Below are positions 43,923 to 53,199 of a stretch of DNA of 64,000 nucleotides, one piece after another. This stretch comes from G963692885 sp964657395 (GTDB taxonomy: Bacteria > Acidobacteriota > Terriglobia > Terriglobales > Acidobacteriaceae), in contig CAZZUX010000007.1 of the NCBI GenBank assembly GCA_964657395.1, positions 11,328-75,327 of the forward strand. The letters run 5' to 3'. The notes under the pieces are model-generated. The model did not search any database, was not told the DNA's origin, and saw only the letters and a list, made by a program, of their open reading frames with translations. The position numbers were made by a program, and so were the translations under genes. Within the stretch, counting starts at the first letter, position 1. Every line of letters starts with the position of its first letter.

Positions 43923-45551
43923 ATGGCTCAGATCAACGCAAACGAGATTACGCAGCTACTGCGCGAGCAGATAGAAAATTACGATACGGCAGTCCAGGTC
44001 GACGAGGTCGGCACCATTATCTCGCTCGGCGACGGCATCGCACGCATCCATGGCCTGGAGAAGGCGATGGCTGGCGAGCTGCTTGATTTTCCGCATAATG
44101 TGGCCGGCTTGACCATGAACCTGGAAGAAGACCAGGTGGGCGCAGTGCTGCTGGGTGACTACACCGAATTGCGCGAAGGCGACCAGGTAAAGAGAACCGG
44201 CAAGATCATGAGCGTGCCAGTTGGTGACGGCATGATCGGCCGGGTTGTGAATGCTCTTGGCGTGCCCATCGATGATCGTGGACCGGTGGAAGGCACGCAG
44301 TTGTTCCCAGTCGAGAGAATCGCTCCGGGCGTCATCGACCGGCAGCCGGTCCGGGAGCCGATGAGCACCGGTATCAAAGCCATCGACAGCATGATTCCGA
44401 TCGGCCGCGGACAACGTGAGCTGATCATCGGCGATCGGCAAACGGGTAAGACGGCCGTGGTGCTGGACACCATCATCAACAGTGCTAAAAACAATCTGAT
44501 CTGCGTGTACTGCGCCATTGGGCAGAAGCGGTCTTCAGTCGCGCAGGTAGTGCAAACGCTGAACGAGTATGGCGCGATGGCCTACACCATCGTGGTTGCA
44601 GCCACTGCCTCGGAGCCGGCGCCAATGCAATACCTCGCGCCCTATGCAGCGACAGCGATCGGCGAATACTTCCGTGATAACGGCAAGCATGCGTTGGTGA
44701 TCTACGACGATCTGTCGAAGCACGCGACGGCTTATCGTGAGATCTCGCTGCTTCTGCGTCGTCCGCCCGGTCGTGAAGCGTATCCAGGCGATGTCTTCTA
44801 CCTCCATTCTCGACTGCTCGAGCGTTCAGCGAAGATGAGTGACGAACGCGGCGGAGGATCGCTGACCGCGCTGCCGATTATCGAAACACAGGCCGGCGAC
44901 GTATCAGCCTACATTCCCACCAACGTCATTTCGATTACCGATGGCCAGATCTACCTGGAGACCGACCTGTTCAACTCGGGTGTCCGTCCGGCTGTGAACG
45001 TGGGTCTGTCAGTGAGCCGTGTGGGTGGTTCGGCTCAGATCAAGGCTATGCGTCAGGTTGCCGGCACCTTGAAGCTGGATCTTGCACAGTATCGCGAGCT
45101 GGCAGCATTTTCACAATTTGGATCCGACCTGGATAAAGTCACGCAGAACCAGTTGAACCGCGGTCAGCGTCTCACTGAGTTGTTGAAACAACCACAGTTT
45201 TCTCCGCTGCCAGTTGAAAAGCAGATTGCAATTATCTTTGCAGGAACCAACGGCTATCTCGATGACTTAAAAGTAGAGCAGATACGCGCATTTGAAGATG
45301 GTCTTTACAAGTACCTGGATAATTCGCAGTCGGCCTTGTTGCAGGACATCGTGAAGAAGAAGACGCTCGACGATGACTTGAAGAGCCGCTTGAAGGACGC
45401 ATTAAAAGAGTTTAAGGAAGGCTTCGTCGCCGAGCACCAGGATGCGAAGCTGAAAGAGTCAGCAGTCAAAGAACTCAGCGAAGATGAGAAGAAGAAGGCT
45501 GCCGCGCAGACAGCAGACGGGCAGCAGAAGAAGGTAGCGGCGAACGCCTAA
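43923..45551 (+). CDS. atpA: ATP synthase F1 subunit alpha
   Basis: 542 residues; non-catalytic nucleotide-binding subunit of F1. P-loop GDRQTGKTAVVLDTIIN, Walker B region LVIYDDLSKHATAYRE, and the alpha-family signature PGREAYPGDVFYLHSRLLERSAK. It is ~30 residues longer than E. coli AtpA because of a charged Lys/Ala tail (LSEDEKKKAAAQTADGQQKK). Confidence 0.98.
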   Translation: MAQINANEITQLLREQIENYDTAVQVDEVGTIISLGDGIARIHGLEKAMAGELLDFPHNVAGLTMNLEEDQVGAVLLGDYTELREGDQVKRTGKIMSVPVGDGMIGRVVNALGVPIDDRGPVEGTQLFPVERIAPGVIDRQPVREPMSTGIKAIDSMIPIGRGQRELIIGDRQTGKTAVVLDTIINSAKNNLICVYCAIGQKRSSVAQVVQTLNEYGAMAYTIVVAATASEPAPMQYLAPYAATAIGEYFRDNGKHALVIYDDLSKHATAYREISLLLRRPPGREAYPGDVFYLHSRLLERSAKMSDERGGGSLTALPIIETQAGDVSAYIPTNVISITDGQIYLETDLFNSGVRPAVNVGLSVSRVGGSAQIKAMRQVAGTLKLDLAQYRELAAFSQFGSDLDKVTQNQLNRGQRLTELLKQPQFSPLPVEKQIAIIFAGTNGYLDDLKVEQIRAFEDGLYKYLDNSQSALLQDIVKKKTLDDDLKSRLKDALKEFKEGFVAEHQDAKLKESAVKELSEDEKKKAAAQTADGQQKKVAANA

Positions 45552-45573
45552 CCGGCTCGCAGGCATTCAAGAA

Positions 45574-46710
45574 ATGGCAAACGTCCTCGATTTACGCCGG
45601 CGCATTCGCAGTGTGAAGAACACGCGCCAGATTACCAAGGCCATGAAGATGATCTCGGCGGCAAAGCTGCGCAAGGCGCAGGATCGCGCGATGGCCTCAC
45701 GGCCCTATTCGCAGATGATGGCGTCGGTGATCCAGTCTCTGATGCGGCGTATGGATGCGTATGATCCTGCGACCGGCGAAGTGCGTCACCCAATGCTGAT
45801 AGCTCGTGAAGAAAAGAATGTATTGATTGTTGTCGTATCCGGTGACAAGGGGTTCGCCGGAGGCTTCAACACCAATATCACCAAGGCGGCGTACAAGTTT
45901 CTGGATGAACGCGGTGAGAAGAATATCGACATCGAGCCGATCGGAAGAAAGGCACGCGATCTTTTCCGCAAGCGGTATCCGGCAGCGCGCGTGGAAGAAG
46001 AAGCAGCGAATGAGCGGTTCGACCGACTTGCCGCAGGCAATCCTGAGATGACCAATGCGATGGGAAGTCCAGACGACGAGCCTGCGCGCAAACGACTCGA
46101 CCGTAGCGCTCCGATCGAGGTCACAGGCGATCATCCGGGTCTGCTGGGCGACCTTCATTTTCCGAAGGTGAGTGAAATCGGTAACGATATCGTGCAGCGA
46201 TACATCGATGGTGAAATCGATTCGGCATACGTCGTCTATAACGAGTTCAAGTCCGTGATTTCTCAGCGGGTGGTCATGCAGCGCATTCTGCCGGTCACGG
46301 ATCCTGGGAAAGCCGAACCGGAAGGGCTGATGGAGATTCCGCAGGAAGAGCGAACCCGCGCAGGCGAAGCAGCCAGGAGTGCCGGCGTGTCGCTCGAGAA
46401 ACCAGATACCAGTGCCATCGATGAAGAGGCCAAAAATTTCGGGACCGCCGACGTGGATTACATCTACGAGCAGCCACCGGCAGAAATGCTCGCTGCCCTG
46501 CTGCCGCGATATGTATCCACTGAGCTGTACCATGCCATGATCGAGTCAGTAGCCGCAGAACACGCGGCGCGCATGACGGCCATGGATTCCGCAACGAACA
46601 ATGCTTCGGAAATGATCGATACCCTGACGCTGAATATGAATCGTGTGCGACAGGCCGCGATCACTAATGAAATTATCGAAATTGTCAGCGGCGCCGCCGC
46701 CATCAGTTAG
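45574..46710 (+). CDS. atpG: ATP synthase F1 subunit gamma, with two insertions
   Basis: Central rotor shaft, 378 residues instead of ~290. N-terminal helix (DLRRRIRSVKNTRQITKAMK) and C-terminal helix (IDTLTLNMNRVRQAAITNEI) are normal. Compared with E. coli, about 35 extra residues lie near 138-190 (EEEAANERFDRLAAGNPEMT, Glu/Arg-rich) and about 37 near 243-290 (PQEERTRAGEAARSAGVSLE), both in the globular part facing the cytoplasm. The reading frame is intact, so these are insertions and not errors. Confidence 0.95.
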   Translation: MANVLDLRRRIRSVKNTRQITKAMKMISAAKLRKAQDRAMASRPYSQMMASVIQSLMRRMDAYDPATGEVRHPMLIAREEKNVLIVVVSGDKGFAGGFNTNITKAAYKFLDERGEKNIDIEPIGRKARDLFRKRYPAARVEEEAANERFDRLAAGNPEMTNAMGSPDDEPARKRLDRSAPIEVTGDHPGLLGDLHFPKVSEIGNDIVQRYIDGEIDSAYVVYNEFKSVISQRVVMQRILPVTDPGKAEPEGLMEIPQEERTRAGEAARSAGVSLEKPDTSAIDEEAKNFGTADVDYIYEQPPAEMLAALLPRYVSTELYHAMIESVAAEHAARMTAMDSATNNASEMIDTLTLNMNRVRQAAITNEIIEIVSGAAAIS

Positions 46711-46718
46711 GAACAGCT

Positions 46719-48218
46719 ATGCCAGAAACCGCAGTCATCCACCAGGAAAACGCCAGCGCACAGAAGACGGGCGCCCCCAGGCAGAACATCGGACGGGTTA
46801 TCCAGATTTCCGGACCCGCCGTCGACGTGCAGTTCGAAGAAGCCACCATGCCGCCCATCTACGAATCACTGCGTGTTGTGAGCGAAGGCTTCGACGTGCC
46901 GAACGAGATCAACGTCATCCTCGAGGTGCAGCAGCATATCGGCGAGGGACGTGTACGCTGCATTGCCATGCAATCAACAGAAGGCATGGTTCGCGGCATG
47001 AAGGTCATTGATCAGGATGGTCCCATCATGGTCCCGGTAGGCGAAGAAACTCTCGGTCGCATCCTGAATGTCATCGGCGAGCCGGTAGACGAGCTCGGGC
47101 CGGTGAATGCCAAGGAGCGTCGCCCGATCCATCGTGCGGCCCCGCTGTTTGATGAGCAGTCGACCTCGGAGGAAATGTTTGAGACCGGTGTCAAAGTCAT
47201 CGATCTCATCCAGCCATTCCTGAAGGGCGGCAAGATAGGATTGATGGGCGGCGCCGGTGTGGGCAAAACGGTCGTCATTCAGGAGCTGATTAACAACGTT
47301 GCCTCAAAGCATGGCGGCGTTTCCGTGTTCGCAGGTGTGGGTGAGCGAACCCGTGAAGGTACCGACCTCTGGCTTGAGTTTCAGGAATCAGGCGTCATCG
47401 ATCTGAAAGATCGGAAGAAGTCGAAAGCTGCGCTCGTCTACGGCCAGATGACCGAGCCACCAGGCGCGCGTCTACGCGTCGCTCTCACCGGTCTGACACT
47501 GGCAGAGTATTTCCGCGATGAACAAGGCGCGGACACCCTGCTCTTCATCGACAACATCTTCCGATTCACCCAGGCGGGTTCTGAGGTGTCAACGCTCCTG
47601 GGCCGTATGCCATCCGCAGTCGGATACCAGCCGAACCTTGCAACAGAAATGGGTGAACTTCAGGAGCGGATTACCTCTACCAAGAAAGGTTCAGTCACCT
47701 CCGTGCAGGCTATCTATGTGCCCGCTGACGACTTTACCGATCCAGCACCTGCGACGACGTTTGCTCACCTTGACGCGACCACTGTATTGTCACGGCCACT
47801 GTCCGAGCTGGGTATTTATCCTGCAGTCGATCCGCTTGCCTCGACTTCGCGAATCCTTTCTCCTCGTGTAGTCGGTCAGGAGCACTACGACGTCGCGCAA
47901 GGTGTGAAGCGAATTCTGCAGCGTTATAAGGATCTGCAGGACATCATTGCCATCCTCGGTATCGATGAGCTTTCGGAAGAAGACAAGACAACTGTCACAC
48001 GTGCCCGCAAAGTGCAGCGATTCCTGTCGCAGCCCTTCCACGTGGCCGAAGTATTTACCGGCGCACCTGGAAAGTATGTGAAGGTGGCAGACACCGTCCG
48101 TTCGTTCAAGGAAATCATTGAAGGCAAGCACGACAATCTTCCTGAGCAGGCTTTTTACATGAAAGGCGCGATCGAGGATGTCATTGAAGCTGCTGAGAAG
48201 ATGAAGGAAACCAACTAG
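46719..48218 (+). CDS. atpD: ATP synthase F1 subunit beta
   Basis: 499 residues; catalytic subunit. P-loop GGAGVGKTVVIQELINN, catalytic GVGERTREGTDLW, DELSEEDKTTVTRARKVQRF near the C-terminus and the LLFIDNIFRFTQAGSEVS Walker B region are all present. An extra ~20 residues at the N-terminus (HQENASAQKTGAPRQN) precede the barrel. Follows atpG by eight bases. Confidence 0.98.
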   Translation: MPETAVIHQENASAQKTGAPRQNIGRVIQISGPAVDVQFEEATMPPIYESLRVVSEGFDVPNEINVILEVQQHIGEGRVRCIAMQSTEGMVRGMKVIDQDGPIMVPVGEETLGRILNVIGEPVDELGPVNAKERRPIHRAAPLFDEQSTSEEMFETGVKVIDLIQPFLKGGKIGLMGGAGVGKTVVIQELINNVASKHGGVSVFAGVGERTREGTDLWLEFQESGVIDLKDRKKSKAALVYGQMTEPPGARLRVALTGLTLAEYFRDEQGADTLLFIDNIFRFTQAGSEVSTLLGRMPSAVGYQPNLATEMGELQERITSTKKGSVTSVQAIYVPADDFTDPAPATTFAHLDATTVLSRPLSELGIYPAVDPLASTSRILSPRVVGQEHYDVAQGVKRILQRYKDLQDIIAILGIDELSEEDKTTVTRARKVQRFLSQPFHVAEVFTGAPGKYVKVADTVRSFKEIIEGKHDNLPEQAFYMKGAIEDVIEAAEKMKETN

Positions 48219-48221
48219 GCA

Positions 48222-48653
48222 ATGGCGGACACTGGTTCCAGGTTGCAGGTAAGACTAGTCACTCCTGAACGCATGCTGGTTGACACGACGGTAGATGCTG
48301 TAGAGTTGCCGGCACGCAACGGGTACCTCGAAGTGCTGTATGGCCACGCCCCTCTGCTGGCAGAACTTGGAGCCGGCGACGTCACGCTTCATGGTGCCGG
48401 GGATGGCGCTGGTAATCGATACAACGTGGCCTGGGGTTTTGTAGAGGTACTGCCGGACCGAGTGACGATCCTGGCGGAGAGTGCTCGCAAACCGGAAGAG
48501 ATTGATCGCGGTGCTGCCGAACAGGAAATGAAAGATGGCCAGAAGCTGTGGGATGAAGCTGGCGAAAAAGCAGCGCAGTATGAGCGGGCAAACCAGATGA
48601 TGCGCGAGGCGCAGGCCAAACTGGACAGTGCCGGCGGCGCTTCCCACGCCTGA
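48222..48653 (+). CDS. atpC: ATP synthase F1 subunit epsilon
   Basis: 143 residues; F1 rotor subunit and regulator. Beta-sandwich with LVTPERMLVDTTVDAVELPA, GYLEVLYGHAPLLAELGAGD, then two C-terminal helices (KPEEIDRGAAEQEMKDGQKL and EKAAQYERANQMMREAQAKL). Starts three bases after the atpD stop and is last in the operon. Confidence 0.95.
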   Translation: MADTGSRLQVRLVTPERMLVDTTVDAVELPARNGYLEVLYGHAPLLAELGAGDVTLHGAGDGAGNRYNVAWGFVEVLPDRVTILAESARKPEEIDRGAAEQEMKDGQKLWDEAGEKAAQYERANQMMREAQAKLDSAGGASHA

Positions 48654-48674
48654 GAATCAAACTGCTCGCAAGGT

Positions 48675-48703
48675 AAAAAGGCGCTCCTGCCGGAGCGCTT
48701 TTT
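48675..48703. terminator. Bidirectional intrinsic terminator
   Basis: A GGCGCTCC-TGCC-GGAGCGCT-type hairpin flanked by AAAAA on the left and TTTTT on the right, 22 bases after the atpC stop. It ends the ATP synthase operon and, read from the other strand, also the converging aminotransferase gene, whose stop codon lies at its edge. Confidence 0.88.
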
Positions 48704-49850
48704 ATGCATTCATGACCGATGAAAATGTCTTCTGAAATGCCGCCATGTCGTCAGGCGTGCCGACGGTGACGCGCACCCAGGTATTCCAGCTGGGCCATGG
48801 CCGACCGACGTAGACGTCCTGCTTAGCCATTGCAAGGATGACGTCGGGACTTGGGCGCCTGGTATTCACCATGAAGCAGTTGCTATGAGAAGTAGTGACA
48901 GCATAGCCCTGTCTTGTCAGCCAGGTGAGAGTGTCTTCTCTCAGTTTGCCGGTGAATGCCTTCCGCTGAGGAATGACGTTTGCATCTTCGAGACTGGTCG
49001 TCGCGGCGCCGACCGCGAAGATGGATAGAGAGTTCTGTCCGTATGGCTTCAGCTTTGCCAGCAGGTCAGGGCGGCCGGCCGCAAATCCGCAACGTACTCC
49101 TGCCATACCGTAGATCTTTGAGAAAGTCCGCAGCACGATCACTTCCTTGCCGTCGCGCACCATGTCCATGGCAGAAGGGATGTCCGTGAAGTGGATGTAG
49201 GCCTCGTCAATCATCAGGATAGAGCCACTGGGCTTGTTCTGCAGTGCGTACTCGATATCTTCCCGACTGGTGATGGTACCGGTCGGATTGTTCGGGTTGC
49301 AAAGATAGATCAGGCCGGCCTGGGGATCTGCTGAAACCATGGCGCGAACATCGTGCGAAAAGTCCTGCTTCAAAGGCACCTGGAGGATTCGCGCATTGTT
49401 GACTTTCGCTGCGTAAGCGCCGGCTTCATAGCCTGGATCGGCTGTGACGTAGCCGCGATCCTTCGACGTGAATGCCAGCACAGCATAGTGCAGCGGCTCG
49501 CTGGAGCCCGCATACACCGCGATGTTTTCCACCTTCAATCCTTCTTTCGCAGCGATGGTACTCACCAGTTTGTCAGTTAGCGGCATGTCATAGCGACCGC
49601 CGTTTGGTATGAGGCTGGAGATGGTTGTGCGAGCGCTTGCGCATGGTCCGAGCGGGTTTTCATTGGCGTCTATCATCACGGCGCCGGTACCCGGATGGGG
49701 CAGCGTTGCTTTGAATTTTGAACGTTGAGCCATGGCGAGATGCGACTCACCAACGATGGGCACGGCTGCTCCGGCTGCAGCGATGGCAGCGAAGCGCAGG
49801 AAAGAGCGACGATCAAAGCGACTGAATTCCTGGGATGAAGAAGGAAGCAC
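48702..49850 (-). CDS. Tat-exported PLP aminotransferase (HisC-like)
   Basis: 382 residues of the class I/II aminotransferase fold in the histidinol-phosphate aminotransferase group: IDANENPLGPCASA, YAGSSEPLHYAVLAF, LCNPNNPTGTITSREDIEYA, MIDEAYIHF and the PLP lysine in RTFSKIYGMAGVRCGFA. The first ~41 residues are a twin-arginine signal (FDRRSFLRFAAIAAAGAAVP, cleavage after AMA). So a folded, PLP-loaded enzyme would act in the periplasm; a role in histidine synthesis is then unlikely. No his genes are nearby. Substrate unknown. Confidence 0.88.
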   Translation of the reverse strand: MLPSSSQEFSRFDRRSFLRFAAIAAAGAAVPIVGESHLAMAQRSKFKATLPHPGTGAVMIDANENPLGPCASARTTISSLIPNGGRYDMPLTDKLVSTIAAKEGLKVENIAVYAGSSEPLHYAVLAFTSKDRGYVTADPGYEAGAYAAKVNNARILQVPLKQDFSHDVRAMVSADPQAGLIYLCNPNNPTGTITSREDIEYALQNKPSGSILMIDEAYIHFTDIPSAMDMVRDGKEVIVLRTFSKIYGMAGVRCGFAAGRPDLLAKLKPYGQNSLSIFAVGAATTSLEDANVIPQRKAFTGKLREDTLTWLTRQGYAVTTSHSNCFMVNTRRPSPDVILAMAKQDVYVGRPWPSWNTWVRVTVGTPDDMAAFQKTFSSVMNA

Positions 49851-50000
49851 GGCGGTCTCCTGATTTGGGATCTACCTGGAAGAAACACTTCGCTGACGCC
49901 GCGATGGCTCAGGTCAGCAGGGACCCTTGCACTACCGTAACTCTAGTACCAGAAGCGCGGGAAGGCCAGAATGAATTGGAATTTGTCTGGCCTCACTTGA

Positions 50001-52124
50001 TTATCTCTGTAGTACGGCAACACCATATTTTTCCAGCATGATGGATCCGCCGCTGGTGCGGGCCGCGGCATCTTTGCCGATCAGAACTTTCATCCCGGAG
50101 GGCAGGTTGACCTGCTGCGGCGAGGTAGTGTGATTGATCAGGATCAGAACAGTTTTACCACCGCCCTCACGCTCGCTGACCTCCACTCCTTCCGGCACGT
50201 TCGGAATATATGGTGTCACCTTCGCCTGCTTCAACAGTTCGATCGTGAGGGTCTTGAGAAGCTTTGCATCAGGCCAGAAGCCGATGTAAGTGATAGAGCC
50301 TTTTCCGATCTGGCGCGAAACGGCGGCAGGTTTGCCATCGAGCCATCCATTGCCAGCCCCATAGGTAAGAAGTGTCTTCGTCTCGGAAGAAGTAGCACTG
50401 AGGAACTCTGCCCACACCTTCGCTTCTCCGGAACCTGCTTCTCCGGAAACACGGATGTTCCCGTCGAGTGCGTAGTAAGCCTCGACGCGCCCTCCCAGCA
50501 GGTCGGCCAGAGGACCTGGTTGCCGCTGCTGCCAGGTGGCGTTGTATTCATTCTTCATGCCGCTTCTAGGTCCGAGAACGAGGTGTCCACCCTGCCTAAC
50601 ATAGGCTTCGAGGATGGCCGCGTCTTTCGCGGTCAGCAGGTCAAGTGCCGGTGCGACCACGAGTTTATATTTGTCGAGAGATGCAGACGGCGGAAGTAGA
50701 TCAACGCCCTGCGAAGCTTCACGCAACGGACGATAAAACTCGACAAGCTCTTCGAATGGATCGAAGGCGTTGTTGAAGCGCTGGAAGTCGATAGCCCATC
50801 GGCTGTCAAAGGACTCGATGATCGCGACCGAAGACTGAGGCACAGTCCCGGAGAGAGCATTGCCCGTGCGCTCAAATTCTGCGCCGATCTGTCTTGCTTC
50901 ATCGTAAGCCGGTACTGCCGTGCCATCTACGCCCGCCAGGGTTCCATGGTATTGCTCCTGCCCATTAAGGGCAGCGCGCCATTGCCAGTACTCGACAGCA
51001 TCGGCGCCATGACCGACAGCCTGCCAGGCCATCTCGCGGATCTGGCCCTTGTTGATGGCGTTGTTGTTGGGACGCCAATTTACAAAAGCCGGTTCCGTCT
51101 CCATGACCCAGAAGTTCTTCTGTTTATACCCGCGCGTTAAGTCGTGGGCTGCACCGTTAAACGCAGGATCGAACACCGTGGTTGCTACGTAATCATCCCA
51201 GGCAGCAATATCAAGAACGCTGTGCACAATGTAAGCATCGAAGCCGTCGAATGCCCCCATAGTATTGGTGGTAATAAATTGCCGGGTGTCGGCATGTGGA
51301 CGAATGGCATCGACCTGGTTCTGGCAGTAGCTGTTCCACGTATCAGAAACGAAGTGGCGCCAGTCCAGGAGCAGGGCGGAGTTTTCCTGCTTGTCATGAA
51401 CAGGGATCTGGTCGAAGTCGTTGTAGGTTTGGCTCCAGTAGGCGGTCGTCCACTGCTTGTTCAGATTGTCGATGGTGCCATACTTTGCCTTGAGCCACGT
51501 GTGGAATTGCGCCTTGGTCTCGGGATCGAAAGACGTTGAGGATATCTCGTTGTCGAGTTGCCAGCCAACGACATTCGGATTGTGCCCGTAGCGCTCCGCC
51601 ATCTGCTCTGCTATTCGGTGAGCGAAGAAGCGATACTTTGGGCTGGTAAAGGAAAACTGTGCCCGGTTGCCATGCTCGTCGCGTTTACCCTCATTATCGA
51701 CGCGCAGCGTTTCGGGATAGCGGGTTGTGAGCCATGCGGGCGGGGCTGCAGTTGGCGTTCCAAGGACGATGACGATGTGGTGCTTTGCAGCCATCTCGAT
51801 CGCATGGTCAAGCCACGCAAAGTCGAAGCTGCCCTCGGCTGGCTCCATGGTGCTCCACGCAAATTCGGCGACACGCGCGAGATGGATGTGGCCGGCTTCC
51901 ATGAGTGCGAGATCCTTTTCCCAAGTCGATTCGGGCCACTGCTCCGGGTACCAGGCTGCACCCAGCAGAAGAGGCGGAACTCCTGGATATTGCGTTGCCT
52001 GTGCCGTCGCTGCGGGCAGTGAAGCATTCACCGAGACGAACGCCAGGCAGGCAGCCGCTATGAGTTTACGAACCGCGCCGTCTTGGCGCGCCGGACGGCA
52101 GTAGAAGACGGCCAGCCTTTTCAT
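50001..52124 (-). CDS. Secreted GH42 beta-galactosidase
   Basis: Glycoside hydrolase family 42, 707 residues, with a signal peptide from ATG 52124 (LIAAACLAFVSVNASLPAAT). Catalytic barrel: LLGAAWYPEQWPESTWEKDL, the acid/base Glu in VVGWQLDNEISS and the nucleophile Glu in FWVMETEPAFVNW. A trimerisation-like middle (SVAIIESFDSRWAIDFQRFN) and a C-terminal beta domain follow. It cleaves beta-galactosides, probably outside the cytoplasm on plant polysaccharide. Its ATG overlaps the ctaA stop by four bases. ATG 52166 would add 14 residues before a poorer signal. Confidence 0.92.
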   Translation of the reverse strand: MKRLAVFYCRPARQDGAVRKLIAAACLAFVSVNASLPAATAQATQYPGVPPLLLGAAWYPEQWPESTWEKDLALMEAGHIHLARVAEFAWSTMEPAEGSFDFAWLDHAIEMAAKHHIVIVLGTPTAAPPAWLTTRYPETLRVDNEGKRDEHGNRAQFSFTSPKYRFFAHRIAEQMAERYGHNPNVVGWQLDNEISSTSFDPETKAQFHTWLKAKYGTIDNLNKQWTTAYWSQTYNDFDQIPVHDKQENSALLLDWRHFVSDTWNSYCQNQVDAIRPHADTRQFITTNTMGAFDGFDAYIVHSVLDIAAWDDYVATTVFDPAFNGAAHDLTRGYKQKNFWVMETEPAFVNWRPNNNAINKGQIREMAWQAVGHGADAVEYWQWRAALNGQEQYHGTLAGVDGTAVPAYDEARQIGAEFERTGNALSGTVPQSSVAIIESFDSRWAIDFQRFNNAFDPFEELVEFYRPLREASQGVDLLPPSASLDKYKLVVAPALDLLTAKDAAILEAYVRQGGHLVLGPRSGMKNEYNATWQQRQPGPLADLLGGRVEAYYALDGNIRVSGEAGSGEAKVWAEFLSATSSETKTLLTYGAGNGWLDGKPAAVSRQIGKGSITYIGFWPDAKLLKTLTIELLKQAKVTPYIPNVPEGVEVSEREGGGKTVLILINHTTSPQQVNLPSGMKVLIGKDAAARTSGGSIMLEKYGVAVLQR

Positions 52125-53095
52125 GGAACGATACGGGAACGTTGATGCAAACATAATTGGGCGCACAGGACCACCATCGTAGCCCAGAGCAGGTCTGCGC
52201 CTAATAAATGGAGGACCTGCATCCAGACCGGCGCCAGCAGCGAAACATCACCGACGCCCAGCACCATCTGGAAGCCGAGCAGCATGACCACTCCCAGCGA
52301 TAGACGGCGATCAACAGTACCGCTGGCAATCGTGATTGAACGAAAGACCAGCCAGGCGATGAAGAAGGCAGCAACCAGGGCGCTGAGTGGATGCAGGATG
52401 CGTACGCGGATCAACCAGTTGGTATGTGGTGCCAGGTCCTGCCGCAGAGCAGTAGCAAGTGTCTGCGCTGGGAAGAGCGTGTCACCGAGAGCCGCAAGGG
52501 ATCCAGTCACCCCGACAATGACAGTTGCGCCTAATCCTGCAATTGCGGTCGGAAGGTGAGCCAGCCGCGTCTCTGCACGCAGGACAGGTGTCTTTAAAGA
52601 AACCAGGTAAGCACTCAACGCAAGTGCAGCAAGCATCAGCAGGGTATTGGTCAGATGCAACGCAAGGTAGACGGACCTCGCAGTCGACTGATCCTGGGCT
52701 ACGTGTCGCAGCAGAACCAGCAGTGCTCCAAGAAACGCTTCGTTCAAGGTCAGGGCAGCGGCTGCTACGACAGCGATGCGTGCCCATGTGCCACGCGAAA
52801 GCGTCCGATAAGTAAAGAGAACCAGTAGCAGAACACCAATGAGGGCCACACCACTGGACATCCGGTGTAGAAACTCGATGATCGTGGCCGCTTTCGGATG
52901 ATGCTGGAGAAGTGTGCCGTTACATAAAGGCCAGTGCGCACCGCAGCCGTCCCCCGAACTGGTTGCGCGGACGACTGCACCCCAAAGAATGACGAACACG
53001 TTGTACGCGAGAAGGCACCATGCATAGCGTCGCAATCCGGGAGACTGTCTGCTTAGAGTGCTCATCGTACTTACTTCGAGCGTGCCTGCCTGCAT
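52121..53095 (-). CDS. ctaA: Heme A synthase (COX15/CtaA)
   Basis: Membrane enzyme oxidising heme O to heme A for aa3-type oxidases. Up to 324 residues with eight hydrophobic helices and the heme-ligand histidines expected in the family: EFLHRMSSGVAL, LALHLTNTLLML, RVRILHPLSALV and WMQVLHLLGADLLW. The first loop has the cysteine pair in DGCGAHWPLCNG. The start is 53095 or 53065 (second ATG); neither has a clear ribosome site. No oxidase genes adjoin; the downstream partner is GH42. Confidence 0.92.
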   Translation of the reverse strand: MQAGTLEVSTMSTLSRQSPGLRRYAWCLLAYNVFVILWGAVVRATSSGDGCGAHWPLCNGTLLQHHPKAATIIEFLHRMSSGVALIGVLLLVLFTYRTLSRGTWARIAVVAAAALTLNEAFLGALLVLLRHVAQDQSTARSVYLALHLTNTLLMLAALALSAYLVSLKTPVLRAETRLAHLPTAIAGLGATVIVGVTGSLAALGDTLFPAQTLATALRQDLAPHTNWLIRVRILHPLSALVAAFFIAWLVFRSITIASGTVDRRLSLGVVMLLGFQMVLGVGDVSLLAPVWMQVLHLLGADLLWATMVVLCAQLCLHQRSRIVP

Positions 53096-53199
53096 AGGCT
53101 CATTTTACGCGCGGTATACAAGGCAAGATACTTCCTCTTGACATCGCGAAAGAATACGCCACGAAAGCATGCAGCATCCACAGAGTTACGATGCAACCC

